Source of the DNA: Micromonospora halotolerans
GTDB lineage: Bacteria > Actinomycetota > Actinomycetes > Mycobacteriales > Micromonosporaceae
Direction: 5' to 3'
DNA: 64,000 bases
Assembly (NCBI RefSeq): GCF_032108445.1
Contig: NZ_CP134876.1
Span: 1,116,001 to 1,180,000, forward strand
Below are positions 40,937-48,746 of the stretch, piece after piece; the first letter of the stretch is position 1, and each line of letters begins with the position of its first letter. The notes under the pieces are model-generated. The model saw only the letters and a program-made list of their open reading frames with translations, was not told the origin of the DNA and did no database searches. Both the position numbers and the translations under genes were made by a program.

Positions 40937-41645
40937 TCGCAAGGGGCGGAAGAACGCGGCCCAGGTGGTCCGCGCCCAGATCGCCCGGGAAAAGCGGCGC
41001 ACCCGCACGATCTGGACCTCCGTCGCCGCGGTGGTGGTGCTGGTGATCGCCGGTCTGATCGGCTGGACGGTCTACTCCAGCCAGAAGTCGGACACGTTCA
41101 CCACCCCGCCCGGCGCCAACCCGCCCGGCACCGCCATCGTCCTCGGCCAGGGCCCGGTCGCCGTCGACCTCTACGAGGACTACCTCTGCCCGGTCTGCAA
41201 GCAGTTCCAGCAGACCAGCGGCGAGACCATCAACCAGTTGATCAACGAGGACAAGATCCGGGTGAACTTCCACCCGGTGGCCTTCCTCAACCGCTTCTCC
41301 ACCACGGAATACTCCACCCGCTCCTCGGCCGCCGCCGGCTGCGCCGCACAGGGCGGCAAGTTCAAGGAGTTCACCGACCAGCTCTTCGCCCGACAGCCGG
41401 CCGAGGGCAGCGCCGGGCTCAGCGACGACGAGCTGATCGACATCGGCGCGGGCGTCGGGCTCGACCGCGACGACTTCGGCTCCTGCGTGAAGGACGGAAA
41501 ATACAAGGGGTGGACCGAGCACGTCACCGACGACGCCACCAAGTCCGGCGTGACCGGCACCCCGACCATCCGGGTCGACGGCAAGGACGTCACGGACCGC
41601 AGCCCGGAGGGGATCAGGGCGGCCGTGGAGGCGGCCGGCAAGTGA
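40929..41645 (+). CDS. DsbA/thioredoxin-fold membrane-anchored thiol oxidoreductase
   Basis: Predicted 238-residue protein: a basic cytoplasmic N-terminus, one membrane anchor (about residues 29-50), and an extracytoplasmic thioredoxin fold with active site DYLCPVCKQF (Cys 87 and 90) and cis-Pro loop GVTGTPTIRVDG. An additional Cys pair lies in the helical insert. It would oxidise or reduce disulfides outside the membrane, with MauE/DoxX as redox partner. Start ATG 40929. Confidence 0.93.
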   Translation: MSSRKGRKNAAQVVRAQIAREKRRTRTIWTSVAAVVVLVIAGLIGWTVYSSQKSDTFTTPPGANPPGTAIVLGQGPVAVDLYEDYLCPVCKQFQQTSGETINQLINEDKIRVNFHPVAFLNRFSTTEYSTRSSAAAGCAAQGGKFKEFTDQLFARQPAEGSAGLSDDELIDIGAGVGLDRDDFGSCVKDGKYKGWTEHVTDDATKSGVTGTPTIRVDGKDVTDRSPEGIRAAVEAAGK

Positions 41646-42733
41646 TCCCCGCACCGCTGCGGCGGGCCGCCCTGGTGGTCACCGCCGCGCTCACCACCCT
41701 GCTCGCCCTCGCCACCCCGGCCGCCGCGCACGGCGCGGACGCCCCGGACGGCACCGACTACCGCGCCGAGGTCACCGGGATCGCTCCGGCCCGGCCCGGG
41801 CTCACCGCCCGGATGGTCGAGGCCGGCGCCCGCCTCGAACTGACCAACCGCACCGCGGCCGACGTCGAGGTGCTCGGCTACTCCGGCGAGCCGTACCTGC
41901 GGATCGGGCCCGGCGGCGTCTACGAGAACACCCGCTCCCCCGCCACCTACCTCAACCGCACCCTCGCCGGGGACACCCAGCTCCCGCCGGAGGCCGACCC
42001 GGCCGCCGCGCCGGCCTGGCGGCGGATCGCCGACGGGCGCACGGCCCGCTGGCACGACCAGCGGACGCTCTGGCTGGAGTCCGACCCGCCCGTCCAGGTG
42101 GCCGCCGCCCCCGACCGGGAGCAGCGGGTCCGCGACTGGGTGGTGCCGCTGCGCGCCGGCACCGACACCGTCGAGGTACGCGGCACGCTGGACTGGGTGC
42201 CGCCGCCCGACGCGTACCCCTGGTGGGTGACCGCCACCCTCGGCTTCCTGGTGATCGGCGCGGCCGGCCTCGTCCCGGCCGGCACCGCCACCGGCGTCCG
42301 CGCGCTGCGCGGGGTGGGCGCGCTGCTCGCCCTGGGCGGGGCCGCCACCGTGGCGCTCACCGTCGGCAAGGCCCTGGACGCCGGCGCCGCCGGAGCCGGC
42401 GGAGTGCTGCTCAACCTGCTCACCGGGCAGACGTGGACGCTGCTCACCGGGCTCGGCGCGCTCGCCGCCGGCGGCTACACGCTGGCCCGCCGCCCGGCCG
42501 CCGACTTCGCGCTGGCCCTGGTGGGCGCCTGCCTGACCCTGTTCGCCGGCGTGGGGAACCTGGCCGTCCTGTCCCGCTCGGTGGCCCCGGTCGCCGGCCC
42601 GCCCACCCTCGCCCGGGTGCTGGTCACCCTGGCGCTGGCCACCGGCGTCGGCGCGGTCGCCGCCGGCCTCCTGCGCCTGCGCACCGCCTCCCGGGCCGTC
42701 CACGTCACGCCCGCGGCGCCCGCCGCGCGCTGA
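41642..42733 (+). CDS. secreted membrane-anchored protein of a copper locus, mature N-terminal His
   Basis: Predicted 363-residue protein. The signal peptide ends in TPAAA and the mature sequence begins HGADAPDGTDYRAEVTG, another candidate copper-liganding histidine. The soluble domain of about 180 residues (RMVEAGARLELTNRTAADVEVLGYSGEPYLRIGPGGVYENTRSPATYLN) is followed by four or five membrane spans. The family is conserved in actinobacteria but unnamed to me. It is coupled by GTGA to the DsbA gene and ends 2 bp from the convergent nickel-transporter operon. Confidence 0.82.
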   Translation: MIPAPLRRAALVVTAALTTLLALATPAAAHGADAPDGTDYRAEVTGIAPARPGLTARMVEAGARLELTNRTAADVEVLGYSGEPYLRIGPGGVYENTRSPATYLNRTLAGDTQLPPEADPAAAPAWRRIADGRTARWHDQRTLWLESDPPVQVAAAPDREQRVRDWVVPLRAGTDTVEVRGTLDWVPPPDAYPWWVTATLGFLVIGAAGLVPAGTATGVRALRGVGALLALGGAATVALTVGKALDAGAAGAGGVLLNLLTGQTWTLLTGLGALAAGGYTLARRPAADFALALVGACLTLFAGVGNLAVLSRSVAPVAGPPTLARVLVTLALATGVGAVAAGLLRLRTASRAVHVTPAAPAAR

Positions 42734-42734
42734 C

Positions 42735-43496
42735 TCAGGACGGGCGGGGCACGAAACCGTACGGCAGCTCCAGGCGGTGCTCGGCGAGCAGGCGCTCGTC
42801 GGAGAGCAGCTCCAGGGTGGGCGCGTCCGCGACGACCCGGCCGGCGTCCAGGATCACCGAACGGTCGCAGAGCTCCGCCGCGTACGGCAGGTCGTGGGTG
42901 ACCATCAGCAGGGTCACCGGGAGGCCGCGCAGGATCTCCGCCAACTCCCGGCGGGCGGCCGGATCGAGGTTGGACGACGGCTCGTCCAGCACCAGGATCT
43001 CCGGGCGCATGGCCAGCACCGTGGCCACCGCCACCCGGCGGCGCTGCCCGAACGACAGGTGGTGCGGCGCCCGGTCCCGGTGCTCCGCCATCCCCACCGC
43101 GGCGAGCGCCTCGTCCACCCGGGCGGCCAGCTCCGCCCCGCGCAACCCCAGGTTCGCCGGCCCGAACGCGACGTCCTCGGCGACGGTGGGCAGGAAGAGC
43201 TGGTCGTCCGGATCCTGGAAGACGATTCCCACCCGGCGGCGGATCTCGGCCAGCGTGTCCCGGTCCCGGCTCACCGCCAGGCCGCCCACGCTGACCGTCC
43301 CCCCGGTCGGGGTGAGGATGCCGTTGAGGTGCAGCACCAGGGTCGTCTTGCCGGCGCCGTTCGGCCCGAGCAGCGCCACCCGCTCGCCGCGCGGCACGGT
43401 CAGGTCCACCCCGTGCAGGGCGACGTGACCGTCGGGGTACGCGTACCGGACGCCACGGACGTCCAGGGAGGGCGGCTGCTGCACGTACCCGATCAT
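42735..43496 (-). CDS. cbiO: cobalt/nickel ECF transporter ATPase CbiO/NikO-like
   Basis: Predicted 253-residue ATPase of a group I energy-coupling factor transporter. Walker A is LLGPNGAGKTTLVLHLNG, the Q-loop is VGIVFQDPDDQLFLPTVAEDVAFGP, the signature is LSFGQRRRVAVATVL, and Walker B is ILVLDEPSSNLDPAA. It is the last gene of the cbiMNQO-like operon, overlapping the CbiQ gene by 4 bp (ATGA). Confidence 0.93.
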   Translation of the reverse strand: MIGYVQQPPSLDVRGVRYAYPDGHVALHGVDLTVPRGERVALLGPNGAGKTTLVLHLNGILTPTGGTVSVGGLAVSRDRDTLAEIRRRVGIVFQDPDDQLFLPTVAEDVAFGPANLGLRGAELAARVDEALAAVGMAEHRDRAPHHLSFGQRRRVAVATVLAMRPEILVLDEPSSNLDPAARRELAEILRGLPVTLLMVTHDLPYAAELCDRSVILDAGRVVADAPTLELLSDERLLAEHRLELPYGFVPRPS

Positions 43497-44263
43497 GTCA
43501 GGACGAGCGCGACGGCGGCGATGGTGGCCGCGATGGCCGGCACCGTCGCGGCGACCGCCCACTGGCCCGCGGTGGCCGCGCCCGCGCCCTGCCACACCGC
43601 CGGCATCCGGCCCGTGTAGCCACGGGAGACCATGGCCAGGTAGACCCGCTCGCCCCGCTCGAACGCCCGCAGGAACAGCGCGCCGACGCCGGCCGCGAAA
43701 CCGCGGAGCTGCCAGAGGAAGCGCGGGTCGTCGCCCCGCGACATCCGGGCCACCCGCATCCGCCGGGCCTCCCCCACCAGCACGTCCAGGTAGCGCAGCA
43801 TGAACGTGGCGATCTGGGTGAGGATCTGCGGGCACCGCAGCCGGTCCAGGCCCACGATCAGGTCCCGCGTCGTCGTGGTCGCCGCCAGCAGGAGCGACGC
43901 GAGTACGCCGAGCGTGCCCTTGGCCAGGATGTTCCACGCGCCGTGCAGCCCGTCGACGGAGAGGCTCAACCCGGCCACGTCGACCCGCTCCCCGGTGCCG
44001 AAGAACGGCAGCGCGAACGCGAACAGCACGAACGGCAGCTCGATCAGCGCCCGGCCGAGCAGCCAGCGCGGCCCCACCCGGGCCAGCGCCGCCACGGCGA
44101 CGACCAGCAGGGCGTAACCGCCGAAGGCCCAGTACGCCGCCCGGGGCGTGGCGACCACCGCGAGGGTGAACAGCACCATCGCGGCGATCTTCACCTCCGG
44201 CGGGAGGCGGTGCACCGGCGAGGACGACTCGCGGTAGAGCACGTGGGCGTGGCCGGCACCCAT
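43493..44263 (-). CDS. cbiQ: cobalt/nickel ECF transporter transmembrane protein CbiQ/NikQ-like
   Basis: Predicted 256-residue T-component with about five membrane spans. The cytoplasmic coupling helix includes ARRMRVARMSRGDDPRFLWQLRGFAAGVGALFLRAFERGERVYLAMVSRGYTG, containing the two Ala-Arg-Gly-like motifs that contact the ATPase. The N-terminal MGAGHAHVLYRESSSPVHRLPPEVK is His-rich. ATG 44263 is preferred because the open frame upstream is CbiN-like sequence in another frame. Confidence 0.92.
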   Translation of the reverse strand: MGAGHAHVLYRESSSPVHRLPPEVKIAAMVLFTLAVVATPRAAYWAFGGYALLVVAVAALARVGPRWLLGRALIELPFVLFAFALPFFGTGERVDVAGLSLSVDGLHGAWNILAKGTLGVLASLLLAATTTTRDLIVGLDRLRCPQILTQIATFMLRYLDVLVGEARRMRVARMSRGDDPRFLWQLRGFAAGVGALFLRAFERGERVYLAMVSRGYTGRMPAVWQGAGAATAGQWAVAATVPAIAATIAAVALVLT

Positions 44264-44270
44264 CCGGGAC

Positions 44271-44729
44271 TCAGCGGGTGCCGGCGGCGCGCGCCGGACG
44301 CTCGTCGGCCGGGTCGCCGGTGGTGGCGTCGCCGGTCGGGCCGGCCGAACCGGTCCCCGTGCCATCCGCCGTGCCGGTCGCCGTGCCGGCCGCTGGGCCG
44401 CGGCGGCGGGCCAGCCAGAACAGGCCGCCGCCGACGGCGAAGGTGAGCAGCACGCCGAGCACGCCGGACAGGCCGGTGGAGAGGAAGTCGTTGCCCACCC
44501 CGCGCACGCCGTAGTCGGCGAGCGGGCTGTCGGCCAGCTCATGGTCCTTGGCCTGCTGGGCCGGGCAGCTGCCGCCGGTGATCTCGCCGTCGGCGTCGAC
44601 CGTGCAGCCCTTGAGCAGGGAGGAGTCGAGCCCGTCCGGGTGCGCCGAGGCGTAGTTGCTCACCACGCCGGCCAGCAGCAGGGCGACCAGCAGGCCGCCG
44701 AGGACGAACGGCCAGGAACGCCTGCTCAT
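44271..44729 (-). CDS. cbiN: PDGLE-domain accessory subunit (CbiN/NikN-like)
   Basis: Predicted 152-residue protein with two membrane spans and an extracytoplasmic loop. It contains the PDGLE-type sequence NYASAHPDGLDSSLLKGC, and the loop has two Cys. CbiN/NikN subunits are required for metal uptake with CbiM. The tail is a low-complexity Gly/Thr repeat (GTATGTADGTGTGSAGPTG). The gene overlaps CbiM by 4 bp and is followed by CbiQ after 7 bp. Confidence 0.85.
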   Translation of the reverse strand: MSRRSWPFVLGGLLVALLLAGVVSNYASAHPDGLDSSLLKGCTVDADGEITGGSCPAQQAKDHELADSPLADYGVRGVGNDFLSTGLSGVLGVLLTFAVGGGLFWLARRRGPAAGTATGTADGTGTGSAGPTGDATTGDPADERPARAAGTR

Positions 44730-45430
44730 CGGGCACCTCCGGCGACCGGGACGGCGGGAGCCGGCACGGCCGGCTTGAGGGCGCGCAGCGCGTACACCAG
44801 GTCGGGGCGGACCTTGGCGACGGTGACCACGGTGGTCGCGGTGATCAGACCCTCGCCGATGCCGATCAGCAGGTGGACGCCGGCCATCGTGCCGGACAGC
44901 CCGGCCAGGTTGCCGCCCAGGTCGGTGGTGCCGCCCAGCCAGTACTCGAGCACGAACCCCTGCGACGCCACCACGACGCTGACCAGCGCGGAGACGAAGG
45001 CGGTGATGCCGAGCCCGGCCGGCGTGCGCGGGAGCACCCGCAGCAGCAGCGCGATCAGCAGGTAGGCGGCGGCGGTGCCGAGCAGCGCCATGTTGGTGAT
45101 GTTGAGGCCGAGCATGGCCACCCCGCCGTCGCCGAACACCAGCGCCTGCACGACCAGCACCACGGCAACGCAGAGCGCGCCCACCCACGGGCCGACCAGC
45201 AGCGCGGCGAGGGCGCCACCCAGCAGGTGGCCGCTGACCCCGGCCGTGAAGATCGGGAAGTTGAGCATCTGCACGGCGAAGATGAACGCGGCCACCAGGC
45301 CGGCCATCGGCGCGAGCCGGTCGTCGAGGTCACGGCGCCCGCGCAGCACGCAGAAGGTGAGCACGGCCAGCGCGAGGGCCGCGAACACCGCGGCGACGGG
45401 ACCGTCGATGATCCCGTTCGAGATGTGCAT
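44726..45430 (-). CDS. cbiM: cobalt/nickel ECF transporter substrate-binding protein CbiM/NikM-like
   Basis: Predicted 234-residue S-component with about seven spans. The start is set at ATG 45430 so that the protein begins MHISNGIID; CbiM/NikM use the N-terminal amine and His2 to bind metal, and an upstream ATG at 45445 would bury that His. AVQMLNFPIFTAGVSGHLLGGALAALLVGPW is the conserved metal-site helix with further His. First gene of the operon, with a Nur-like box over its promoter. Confidence 0.93.
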   Translation of the reverse strand: MHISNGIIDGPVAAVFAALALAVLTFCVLRGRRDLDDRLAPMAGLVAAFIFAVQMLNFPIFTAGVSGHLLGGALAALLVGPWVGALCVAVVLVVQALVFGDGGVAMLGLNITNMALLGTAAAYLLIALLLRVLPRTPAGLGITAFVSALVSVVVASQGFVLEYWLGGTTDLGGNLAGLSGTMAGVHLLIGIGEGLITATTVVTVAKVRPDLVYALRALKPAVPAPAVPVAGGAR

Positions 45431-45474
45431 CGCCAGGGTTTCCACGGACCGAGCTTATTTGCAGGGCGTCGCTG

Positions 45475-45491
45475 TTGCCAATCCCTTGCAA
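45475..45491. promoter_or_regulatory. candidate Nur (nickel-responsive Fur-family) operator
   Basis: TTGCCA-ATCCC-TTGCAA has the TTGCAA-N5-TTGCAA spacing reported for Streptomyces Nur boxes, with one mismatch. On the minus strand it overlaps a possible -35 TTGGCA that lies 17 bp from ATAAGC, and is about 45 bp upstream of the cbiM start. Nickel-bound Nur would repress uptake, favouring nickel as the cargo. Confidence 0.65.
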
Positions 45492-45568
45492 CAAGCCATG
45501 GTGATCATCACGCGGGCTGGCGCGTCGCCACCCGCCCCGGACCCGGCGACGGCGGTATCGTCTGCGCC

Positions 45569-46039
45569 ATGACCGACCGCCTGAGCCCCGGCGACCCCGC
45601 CCCCGAGTTCACCCTCCCCACCGACAGCGGCGGGACCCTCTCCCTGGCCGGCCTGCGCGGCCGCAAGGTCATCCTGTACGCGTACCCGGCCGCCATGACA
45701 CCCGGCTGCACCAAGCAGGCCTGCGACTTCCGCGACTCCCTCGCCTCGCTCCAGGCCGCCGGCTACGAGGTGGTCGGCATCTCCCCCGACAAGCCCGAGA
45801 AGCTGGCCAAGTTCCGCGACCGCGACGCCATCACCTTCCCGCTGGTCGCCGACACCGACAAGTCGGTGCTCACCGCGTACGGCGCGTTCGGCGAGAAGCA
45901 GATGTACGGCCGCACCGTCACCGGCGTGATCCGCTCGACCTTCGTCGTCGACGAGGACGGGAAGATCGAGCGGGCGCTCTACAACGTCAAGGCCACCGGA
46001 CACGTCGCCAAGCTGCGCCGCGACCTCGGGCTCGACTGA
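45569..46039 (+). CDS. bcp: thioredoxin-dependent thiol peroxidase (Bcp/PrxQ family)
   Basis: Predicted 156-residue peroxiredoxin. AYPAAMTPGCTKQACDFRDSL carries the peroxidatic Cys 47 and the resolving Cys 52 in the Bcp-type CX4C spacing, with the conserved Pro-Thr-like PGCT motif; FGEKQMYGRTVTGVIRSTFVVDEDGKI is standard for PrxQ. It reduces peroxides in the cytosol using thioredoxin. Start ATG 45569; monocistronic and divergent from the nickel operon. Confidence 0.95.
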   Translation: MTDRLSPGDPAPEFTLPTDSGGTLSLAGLRGRKVILYAYPAAMTPGCTKQACDFRDSLASLQAAGYEVVGISPDKPEKLAKFRDRDAITFPLVADTDKSVLTAYGAFGEKQMYGRTVTGVIRSTFVVDEDGKIERALYNVKATGHVAKLRRDLGLD

Positions 46040-46070
46040 GCCTGTCGGAGGGCGCCGTTACCGTCGGCGC

Positions 46071-46992
46071 ATGCCTCGCTACAAGTACTCGCCCGAGCGG
46101 CTGGCGGCAGCGGCGGCGCAGGCGCGCAGCGTGACCGAGGTCATGCGGCTGCTCGGGGTCCGGGTGAGCGGCGGATCGCACGCGCACATCAGCCGCCAGC
46201 TCAAGCGCTTCGGCATCGACACCTCGCACTTCACCGGGAGCGCGCACAACAAGGGGCAGCGCGGCGTGCGGCGCACCACCTCGTCCCAGTTGCTGGTGCG
46301 ACTGCCCGCCGGTTCGCGACGCACGCCCGGCAGCCGGCTGAAATGGGCCCTGGATGACATCGGCGTGCCCGAGGAGTGTGAGGTAGTGCCAGGTCGGTCC
46401 GGTCTGGCGCGGCCGGCCGCTGACCCTCCACGTCGACCACCTCAACGGCGACTTCCTCGACAACCGGCCGCCCAACCTCAGGATCCTCTGTCCGAACTGC
46501 CACAGCCAGACCGACACCTACGCCGGCCGCAACAAGAGCGACGCCCGGCCCCATCCGCCACCACCACCTGACCCGGCGACTCCGGCCGCCGGGGAACGAC
46601 TGCCGGTGGGCCGCGTGGAGGACCTGCTCCGCCAGGTGGAACAGGGAATTCTCGGTCCGGGCGAGGCGGCGCGCCGGATCGGGTGTCATCGCAACCGCGT
46701 GGCCCGGCTCCGGGCGCGTCTGGCCACGCGGGGCAACCTCGCGCCCGCACCCCGGTTTCTTCGGAGCAGCCCGTGGGACGACATCGTGGTGCGGCACGCG
46801 CTGGCAAACCCCGACCTCGGGCCGCGCAAGCTCGCCGATGTCATCCGGGCGGCATCCGGCGGCACGCTGGTGATCAGCCATGGGACGGTGTCGAACGCTC
46901 TGCGGCGGGCCGGACTGCACACCGCCTCGGCGCGACGCTCTAGACTCGGCGGGTCGGCGGGAGTGGCGGAACGGCAGACGCGCAGGCCTTAG
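46071..46992 (+). pseudogene. HNH endonuclease gene with a frameshift, running into tRNA-Leu
   Basis: The first 107 codons from ATG 46071 encode an HTH-like start (SVTEVMRLLGVRVSGGSHAHISRQLKRFGIDTSHFTG) typical of phage/actinobacterial HNH proteins. After GAG GAG TGT GAG at about 46383 the reading frame is lost. One base fewer restores ECEVCQVGPVWRGRPLTLHVDHLNGDFLDN, then NLRILCPNCHSQT, the HNH zinc/catalytic core. The shifted frame continues through two helix-turn-helix-like segments to a TAG at 46990-46992, inside the tRNA anticodon. Either a real frameshift or a sequencing error; the last residues overlap the tRNA. Confidence 0.7.
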
Positions 46993-47042
46993 GAGCCTGT
47001 GTCCGAGAGGACGTGGGGGTTCGAAACCCCCCTCCCGCACCA
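46957..47042 (+). tRNA. tRNA-Leu (anticodon TAG)
   Basis: Class II tRNA of 86 nt including encoded CCA at 47040-47042. The acceptor stem is GCGGGAG/CTCCCGC with discriminator A; the anticodon stem CAGGC/GCCTG closes loop CTTAGGA (anticodon UAG); the long variable arm TGTCCGAGAGGACG-type is present. The -10 element TAGACT (46941-46946) is 10 bp upstream, inside the HNH 3' region. Confidence 0.95.
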
Positions 47043-47107
47043 ACAGCGGTGTCGCGTGGATCACGAAGGCGGGTCGGCGCCGCGTCGGCTCGCGGAGGAT
47101 GGCGGGC

Positions 47108-47638
47108 GTGAACCTGCGTTTCGTCCTCGACCCCGATCTCACCCCCGAGCTGCGCGACCAGATCACCGCGCTCTGGGTGGACGTGACCAACGCCGGTGGC
47201 GCCGTCGGCTTCGTCGCCCCGGTGACCGACGCCGACGTGCGGCCCATGGCCGCGGCGACCTTCGCCGCGATCGCCGACGGGCCGGACCGGCTGCTGGTGG
47301 GCTACGAGGGCGATCGCCTCGTCGGCGTCCTGATCATCGCGGACAACCGGTTCCACCTGAAGACGCACTGGCGGGTGCTGAAGCGGGTCATGGTGCACCC
47401 CGACACGCAGGGACGCGGCTACGGCGCGGCGCTGATGCGCGAGGCCGAGCGGATCGGTCGGGAGCTGGGCCTGGCGGCGCTGCACGTGACCGTCCGGGAC
47501 GGGCTGGGCCTGGGCGGGTTCTACGAGCGCCTCGGGTACCGGGAGGTCGGGCGGCTGCCCGGCGCGCTGCGGCTCGCCCCGGGCGACGACCGGGACGAGG
47601 TCTTCATGTGGCTGGACCTGGGCGCCGACCCGGCCTGA
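47108..47638 (+). CDS. GNAT family N-acetyltransferase
   Basis: Predicted 176-residue GNAT. FVAPVTDADVRPMAAATFAAIADG, RVLKRVMVHPDTQGRGYGAALMREAERIGRELG (acetyl-CoA loop QGRGYGA) and LHVTVRDGLGLGGFYERLGYREVGRLPGAL cover the fold. GTG 47108 is preferred to ATG 47099 because GGAGG at 47094-47098 touches the ATG but is 9 bp from the GTG. It stands 66 bp downstream of the tRNA-Leu. Confidence 0.88.
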   Translation: MNLRFVLDPDLTPELRDQITALWVDVTNAGGAVGFVAPVTDADVRPMAAATFAAIADGPDRLLVGYEGDRLVGVLIIADNRFHLKTHWRVLKRVMVHPDTQGRGYGAALMREAERIGRELGLAALHVTVRDGLGLGGFYERLGYREVGRLPGALRLAPGDDRDEVFMWLDLGADPA

Positions 47639-47679
47639 CCGCCGCCGATGCGAGGTGACCCGGCGGTGCAGGGGCCAGG

Positions 47680-48678
47680 TCAGTCGCAGGCGGCCGTGAC
47701 CGGCGCGGGGGTGGCCGGCGGGGCGGCGGCCGCGTCCCGCACGGCGGGAGTGCCGGGCGGCGCGGTGACCGTCGGGGTGGCGGAGGCGCTCTTCCGGGGG
47801 CTGGGCCGAGCCGAGGGCGAGCGGCGGGGCGTGGCCGATCGGGTCGGCGCGGCGGCGCCGTACATGCGGACCGTGCTGCGCTGGACCTGGCCGGGGAGCA
47901 TCCGGATGCCGGTGGCGGTGGCGCGGTGGCCGTACGCGTCGGTGACGCGGATGGTGTACGGCCCGGGGCCGGCGCCGGAGGCGATGAGCCAGTAGTTGTA
48001 GTCCTGGCGGGTGGCGGCGCGCCAGGAAGCGCCCTGCCGCACGTCGACGGCGCGCAGCGGGTTGCCGTGGTCGCCGATGAGGACGGCGAACCACCACTGC
48101 GAGGCGCCCTCCTTGACGCGGAAGGTGAGCGGGCCGGGCAGTGGCGGGTCGACCACGGCGCGGTAGCTGACCTTGACGATGCCCTGCACCGGGTCGGCGA
48201 TCCGGGCGAACGCCTCGGCGGAGAGGTCGAGGTGGCCGGGTTCGCACTCCGGGCACTGGTCCATGACGAGGACGCGGACGGTTCCCTGGGGGCCGGTGAC
48301 GTCGAGGTGGCCGCCGCAGGAGGTGCCGGCGGCGTATTCGCTGGGGCCGAGGGCGACGTAGAGCCGGTTGGTGGGTGCGGCGGGCCGGGAGCAGTTGCCG
48401 CCGGCGCCCTTCGAGTCGTAAAAGGTCGCCTTTCCGCTGTGGACGGTGCCGTCGAGCGGTGGGGCGGCGGGCAGGGCGCGCGGCGGTGAGGCGGCGCAGG
48501 CGGGGGCGGCGCCGCCGCGTACCGCGAGGGTCACGGCGACCACGGCGGCGAGCGCGGCGAGGCCGCCGGCGGCGAGCCGGCGGCGGGGGCCGGCGGGGGC
48601 GCGGCGGCGGCCGGCCCGGGTGGGTGGGTGCTGGTCGGCGGTGGGCAGGGGGCGGCCGGGTGCGCTGCCGTCGGTCAC
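47680..48678 (-). CDS. secreted expansin-like protein (DPBB plus CBM63-type)
   Basis: Predicted 332-residue exported protein with a basic leader and signal segment (about 35-60). The double-psi beta-barrel has HSGKATFYDSKGAGGNCSRPA, TSCGGHLDVTGPQGTVRVLVMDQCPECEPGHLDLSAEAFARIADP, and the second domain has GASQWWFAVLIGDHGNPLRAVDVRQG, like bacterial expansins such as EXLX1. The tail is a Thr/Ser/Pro linker with a final Cys. Bacterial expansins loosen plant cell walls and lack hydrolytic activity. Start GTG 48678. No cellulose genes nearby. Confidence 0.9.
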   Translation of the reverse strand: MTDGSAPGRPLPTADQHPPTRAGRRRAPAGPRRRLAAGGLAALAAVVAVTLAVRGGAAPACAASPPRALPAAPPLDGTVHSGKATFYDSKGAGGNCSRPAAPTNRLYVALGPSEYAAGTSCGGHLDVTGPQGTVRVLVMDQCPECEPGHLDLSAEAFARIADPVQGIVKVSYRAVVDPPLPGPLTFRVKEGASQWWFAVLIGDHGNPLRAVDVRQGASWRAATRQDYNYWLIASGAGPGPYTIRVTDAYGHRATATGIRMLPGQVQRSTVRMYGAAAPTRSATPRRSPSARPSPRKSASATPTVTAPPGTPAVRDAAAAPPATPAPVTAACD

Positions 48679-48746
48679 GCCGGTCGATGCTGCCGGACCG
48701 GTGGGGCGCCGGACAAGCGGGCTAAGCGAAAGCTAAGGGGGGATCG

